NCBI RefSeq assembly: GCF_023094165.1
Contig: NZ_JALMDK010000002.1
Coordinates: 930,211 to 994,210, forward strand
From: Crossiella sp. S99.2
GTDB lineage: Bacteria > Actinomycetota > Actinomycetes > Mycobacteriales > Pseudonocardiaceae
DNA length: 64,000 bases
Direction: 5' to 3'
Both the position numbers and the translations under genes were made by a program. Shown here one piece after another: positions 60,643-64,000 of this stretch. The number at the start of each line of letters is the position of its first letter. Within the stretch, counting starts at the first letter, position 1. Under the pieces are notes generated by a model. The model saw only the letters and a list, made by a program, of their open reading frames with translations, did no database searches and was not told the origin of the DNA.

Positions 60643-61773
60643 ATGCCCGAGCTAGTCGTGCTCACCGAACAGCTGCTCGCGCCCGTCCCCGGCGGCACCG
60701 GCCGCTACACCAGGGAGCTGGCCGCGGCGCTGGCGGCGACCGCGCCGGCAGGCTGGGAGGTGACCGGGGTGATCGCCCGGCATCCGGATCCGACCGCGGC
60801 GGTGATCCCGGGGGTGCTCGGGCCGCGGATGCTGCCGTTGTCGCGGCGGGCGCTGACGCTGGCCTGGCAGTACGGGCTGCCGCTGTGGCCGGGCGGGGAC
60901 TCGGTGCACGCGCCGACCCCGCTGGCCCCGGCCGCCCCGCGCCGTGGCCGCGGACTGGTGGTCACCGTGCACGACACCGTGCCGTGGACGCATCCGGAGA
61001 CCCTCACCCGCCGCGGGGTGGCCTGGCACCGGTCGGTGATCGGCCGGGCGGTGCGCCGGGCGGACGCGCTGGTGGTGCCGACCGCGGCGGTGGAAACCGA
61101 ACTCGCCCGGTTCGTGCCGGGGCCGGCCAGGGTGCACGTGGTGGGGGAGGGGGTGGCGAGCGTGCTCACTGAGGCCATCCCGGCCGATTCGGCCACCACG
61201 ATCGTCCGGCGGCTGGGGTTGCCGGCGCGGTACGTGCTGGCTGTCGGCACCGTGGAACCACGCAAGGGCATCGACGTGCTGATCGAGGCGATGGCGCACT
61301 CGACCGCGCCCGAGCTGCCGTTGGTGCTGGTCGGGCCGCCTGGCTGGGGCGGGGTGTCGGTGGGCGAGCTGGCCCGGCGGCACGGGCTGGCGCCGGAGCG
61401 GCTGGTCGTGCTCGGGCGGATCAGCGACCGGGAATTGTCCGTGGTGCTCGGCCGGGCCACCGTGCTGGCCGCGCCCAGCCGGGCCGAGGGCTTCGGGCTG
61501 CCGGTGCTGGAGGCGATGGCCGCCGGGGTGCCGGTGGTGCACTCGGACGCGCCCGCGCTGGCCGAGGTCGCCGGGGGAGCCGGGATCACCGTGCCGCGCG
61601 GCGACGCCACGGCGCTGGCGGCGGCGTTGCGGCAGGTCACCGGCGATCCGCGGCGGGCGGCCACGATGGTGGCAGCGGGCAGGCGGCGGGCCGGGCGATA
61701 CGGCTGGCGAGCCGCGGCCGAGGCGGTCTGGCGGGTGCACGTTGAGCTGCACCGGCGTCCCACTCGCGGGTGA
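60643..61773 (+). CDS. GT4-family glycosyltransferase
   Basis: 376 residues. GT-B motifs: GGTGRYTRELA, AVGTVEPRKGIDVLI and EGFGLPVLEAMAAGVPVV with the two catalytic glutamates. ATG at 60643 is 42 bp from the divergent GT2 start, with CAGGCT 6 nt upstream as a weak -10. The acceptor is unknown. Confidence 0.92.
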   Translation: MPELVVLTEQLLAPVPGGTGRYTRELAAALAATAPAGWEVTGVIARHPDPTAAVIPGVLGPRMLPLSRRALTLAWQYGLPLWPGGDSVHAPTPLAPAAPRRGRGLVVTVHDTVPWTHPETLTRRGVAWHRSVIGRAVRRADALVVPTAAVETELARFVPGPARVHVVGEGVASVLTEAIPADSATTIVRRLGLPARYVLAVGTVEPRKGIDVLIEAMAHSTAPELPLVLVGPPGWGGVSVGELARRHGLAPERLVVLGRISDRELSVVLGRATVLAAPSRAEGFGLPVLEAMAAGVPVVHSDAPALAEVAGGAGITVPRGDATALAAALRQVTGDPRRAATMVAAGRRRAGRYGWRAAAEAVWRVHVELHRRPTRG

Positions 61774-61844
61774 TCAAGGGCGCGGTGACCAGCTACTAAA
61801 CCTGAGAAGTTCGCATTCCAGCAATGCGTTGTTCGGGCTGGCCT

Positions 61845-61850
61845 TAGTCT
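61845..61850 (+). promoter_or_regulatory. -10 hexamer for leaderless GT4 gene
   Basis: TAGTCT ends 6 nt before GTG 61857; no ribosome site. Confidence 0.5.
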
Positions 61851-61856
61851 GCATGG

Positions 61857-63008
61857 GTGGCGCAAGCAGAACCCAGCGTGTTGATCGACGCGACGGCCGT
61901 CCCGGCGGACCGTGGTGGCGTCGGTCGGTACGTGGATTCGCTGGTCGCCGCGCTGGACGCGGACGGGGCCCTGATCAGCGTGGTCTGCCAGCCCAGGGAC
62001 GCCGAGCTGTACCACCAGATGGCCCCCGGCTCCCGGATCGTGGTCGCCACCGAGTCGGTGGCCACCCGCACCGCCCGGCTCACCTGGGAGCAGAGCAGCC
62101 TGCCGGTGCTGGCCAGGCGGCTCGCGGTGCAGGTCGTGCACTCCCCGCACTACACCCTGCCGCTGGTCAACCCGGTCGCCTCGGTGGTCACCCTGCACGA
62201 CGCCACCTTCTTCACCGACTCCGCGCTGCACTCCCCGGTCAAGTCCCGCTTCTTCCGCGGCTGGACCAGGGCCTCGCTGCGCCGCGCCGAGGTCTGCGTG
62301 GTGCCGTCCAAGGCCACCGCGACCGAGCTGGTGCGGGTCGCCGGCGCGGACCGGCGGGTGCTGCAGGTCGCCCCGCACGGGGTGGACACCGACCGCTTCC
62401 ACCCGCCCGCGCCGGAGGAGGTGGCCGCGGTCCGCGCCGAACTGGACCTGACCGACACCCCCTATGTGGCCTTCCTGGGCGCGCTGGAACCACGCAAGAA
62501 CGTGCCCGCGCTGATCCGCGGCTTCGCCAGGGCCTGCCGCGGCCGGGCCAACCCGCCCGCGCTGGTGCTGGCCGGCCAGCCCGGCTGGGACACCCATGTG
62601 GAACGCGCGCTGGACTCGGTGCCGCACCGGCTGCGGGTGATCCGGGCCGGGTATGTGCCCTTCGAGCGTCTCTCCGGCCTGCTCGGCGGCGCTGACCTGG
62701 TCGCCTACCCGAGTCTCGGCGAGGGTTTCGGGCTGCCGGTGCTGGAGGCGATGGCCTGCGGCGCGTGCGTGCTGACCACCCGGCGGCTGAGCCTGCCCGA
62801 GGTCGGCGGCGACGCGGTCGCCTACTGCGGGGTCGGCGCGGGCGACATCGCCGCCGCGGTGGCCGAGCTGCTGGACGACCCGGCCCGCCGCGCCGGGCTG
62901 GCCACCGCCGCCCAGCAACGAGCCAAGGACTTCTCCTGGCAGGTCAGCGCGGTCAAACACCGCGAGGCATACGCCAGGGCGGACGTGCTGCACCGCCGGG
63001 GCCGCTGA
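61857..63008 (+). CDS. GT4-family glycosyltransferase
   Basis: 383 residues. It is a relative of the preceding gene, with DRGGVGRYVDSLV, FLGALEPRKNVPAL and EGFGLPVLEAMACGACVL. Probably a mannosyl- or rhamnosyltransferase of the wall polymer; specificity cannot be read. GTG at 61857 agrees with a leaderless promoter. It is followed 19 bp later by wbbL. Confidence 0.92.
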   Translation: MAQAEPSVLIDATAVPADRGGVGRYVDSLVAALDADGALISVVCQPRDAELYHQMAPGSRIVVATESVATRTARLTWEQSSLPVLARRLAVQVVHSPHYTLPLVNPVASVVTLHDATFFTDSALHSPVKSRFFRGWTRASLRRAEVCVVPSKATATELVRVAGADRRVLQVAPHGVDTDRFHPPAPEEVAAVRAELDLTDTPYVAFLGALEPRKNVPALIRGFARACRGRANPPALVLAGQPGWDTHVERALDSVPHRLRVIRAGYVPFERLSGLLGGADLVAYPSLGEGFGLPVLEAMACGACVLTTRRLSLPEVGGDAVAYCGVGAGDIAAAVAELLDDPARRAGLATAAQQRAKDFSWQVSAVKHREAYARADVLHRRGR

Positions 63009-63027
63009 GACGGCAGAATGTCTCGGC

Positions 63028-63906
63028 GTGGCCGAGCAGAAGCAGTACGGAGATCGCCTCGCCGTCATCACCGTGACCTACTCGCCCGGCAAGACGCTGG
63101 AGCGGTTCCTGGACACCCTGGACGAGGCGAGCAGCCAGTCACCGGTGACCGTCGTGCTGGCCGACAACGGCTCGGTGGACGGCGCGCCCGAGCAGGCCGC
63201 GGCCGAGCGGGAGCACGTCCAGCTGCTGGTCATCGGTGAGAACGTCGGCTACGGCACCGCGGCCAACCGCGGCGTGGTCCAGCTCCCGGACGAGTACGGC
63301 TGGGTCGTGGTCGCCAACCCGGACCTGGAATGGGGCCCCGGCTCCCTGGACACCCTGCTGGAGGCCGCCAAACGCTGGCCCCGGGCGGGCGCCTTCGGCC
63401 CCCTGATCCGCGAACCCAACGGCGAGGTCTACCCCTCGGCCCGCCTGGTCCCGTCCCTGGGCCGCGGCGTGGGCCACGCCCTGTTCAGCAAGATCTGGCC
63501 GGGCAACCCGTGGACCCGCGCCTACCGCCAGGAGGACCGCGCCGTCGGCGAACGCCCGGCGGGCTGGCTGTCCGGCTCCTGCCTGCTGCTGCGCCGCGAG
63601 GCATTCGACTCCATCCACGGCTTCGACCCCCGCTACTTCATGTTCTTCGAGGACGTCGACCTGGGCGACCGCCTGGGCAAGGCAGGCTGGCTGAACGTCT
63701 ACGTCCCGGCGGCCGAGGTCATGCACATCGGCGGCGTCTCCACCGCCAAGGTCAAACCCAAAATGCTGGCCGCCCACCACGACAGCGCCTACCGCTTCCT
63801 CGCCGACCGCAACCCCGGCCCCCGCAACGCCCCCCTCCGCCTGGCCATCAAACTCGGCCTGTCCCTCCGCCTCAAACTCGAAACCCGAGGCACCCCCCGC
63901 CCATAA
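63028..63906 (+). CDS. wbbL: GlcNAc-diphospho-decaprenol L-rhamnosyltransferase
   Basis: 292 residues. It transfers rhamnose from dTDP-rhamnose to decaprenyl-PP-GlcNAc, building the linker between arabinogalactan and peptidoglycan. GT2 motifs: VTYSPGKTLERFLDTL, LADNGSVDGAPE, VVANPDLEWGPGS and FFEDVDLGDRLGKAGW. The reading closely matches mycobacterial WbbL (Rv3265c) through ERPAGWLSGSCLLLRR and the final LAAHHDSAYRFLADR. It uses the product of rmlB and rmlD upstream. Confidence 0.95.
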   Translation: MAEQKQYGDRLAVITVTYSPGKTLERFLDTLDEASSQSPVTVVLADNGSVDGAPEQAAAEREHVQLLVIGENVGYGTAANRGVVQLPDEYGWVVVANPDLEWGPGSLDTLLEAAKRWPRAGAFGPLIREPNGEVYPSARLVPSLGRGVGHALFSKIWPGNPWTRAYRQEDRAVGERPAGWLSGSCLLLRREAFDSIHGFDPRYFMFFEDVDLGDRLGKAGWLNVYVPAAEVMHIGGVSTAKVKPKMLAAHHDSAYRFLADRNPGPRNAPLRLAIKLGLSLRLKLETRGTPRP

Positions 63907-63976
63907 CCACCAACCAGCCGTACGACGACTCTGTTGGCGAATTGGATGGGGGTGTCGGCCGGGTGATCACCCGGGC

Positions 63977-63982
63977 TAACCT
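63977..63982 (+). promoter_or_regulatory. -10-like hexamer before the last start codon
   Basis: TAACCT lies 8 nt before ATG 63991, so the gene entering at the right edge may be leaderless. Confidence 0.35.
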
Positions 63983-63990
63983 CGGTCAGC

Positions 63991-64000
63991 ATGGTGCTGC
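63991..64000 (+). CDS. Possible start of a downstream gene (partial)
   Basis: Only the ATG and two codons (M-V-L) are in the window. In mycobacteria the gene after wbbL is a mannose-1-phosphate guanylyltransferase, which is the expected identity by synteny, but this cannot be tested from 10 bases. Confidence 0.3.

Overview
The window is a 64 kb piece of a very GC-rich actinomycete chromosome, most likely from the Pseudonocardiales (Saccharothrix, Crossiella or Amycolatopsis type). GTG starts are frequent and several genes look leaderless. Much of the backbone follows the order birA, PH-domain protein, GtrA, purK, purE, fadE25-type acyl-CoA dehydrogenase, LytR-CpsA-Psr proteins, rmlD, wbbL known from mycobacteria. 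WbbL and the dTDP-rhamnose genes point to an arabinogalactan-type wall.

Layout. 1-2.5 kb: an ECF sigma factor fused to a zinc anti-sigma motif, a membrane helix and an extracellular CAP domain, divergent from a secreted CAP protein. 2.5-5.6 kb: birA, PH protein, HMG-CoA lyase, CbiZ. 5.6-11 kb: a large LuxR regulator divergent from an unrecognised secretion/redox operon (thioredoxin-like CPLC protein, Tat-exported Cys-rich protein, membrane proteins). 10.9-12.4 kb: selD and a MaoC protein. 12.5-15.7 kb: a type VII secretion effector operon (EbfC-like, WXG100, TNT-domain toxin, candidate immunity gene). 15.7-18.5 kb: hisN and a two-component system. 18.5-28.3 kb: two GtrA proteins, a second sigma/anti-sigma membrane fusion, a degenerate GGDEF protein, purK-purE, RpiR regulator and aminotransferase, acyl-CoA dehydrogenase.

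28.26-37.7 kb is a compact pSAM2-like integrative and conjugative element (AICE) inserted in the 3' end of the acyl-CoA dehydrogenase gene. It carries integrase, excisionase, rolling-circle Rep, an FtsK-type transfer ATPase, small unknown genes, a Pra-like activator, a GntR/KorSA-like repressor with palindromic operators and a NUDIX (Pif-like) gene. The 72-bp att repeats differ only at silent positions, so the host enzyme is restored exactly.

37.7-46.9 kb: DUF3885-like and SUKH proteins, a decayed SUKH copy, a NarL-type two-component system, two DoxX proteins, a TIGR03089 protein and two LCP ligases. 47-49 kb: rmlB-rmlD. 49-55 kb: membrane protein, second HMG-CoA-lyase-like gene divergent from a GntR regulator, an HyuA protein, a tRNA gene with an abnormal 9-nt anticodon loop, and an unknown protein. 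55-64 kb: six glycosyltransferases ending with WbbL, interrupted by a ClpX-type zinc-finger protein. The rml, glycosyltransferase and LCP genes together fit synthesis of a rhamnose-containing wall polymer and its attachment to peptidoglycan.

All functions are inferred from reading translations and motifs; no database search was possible.
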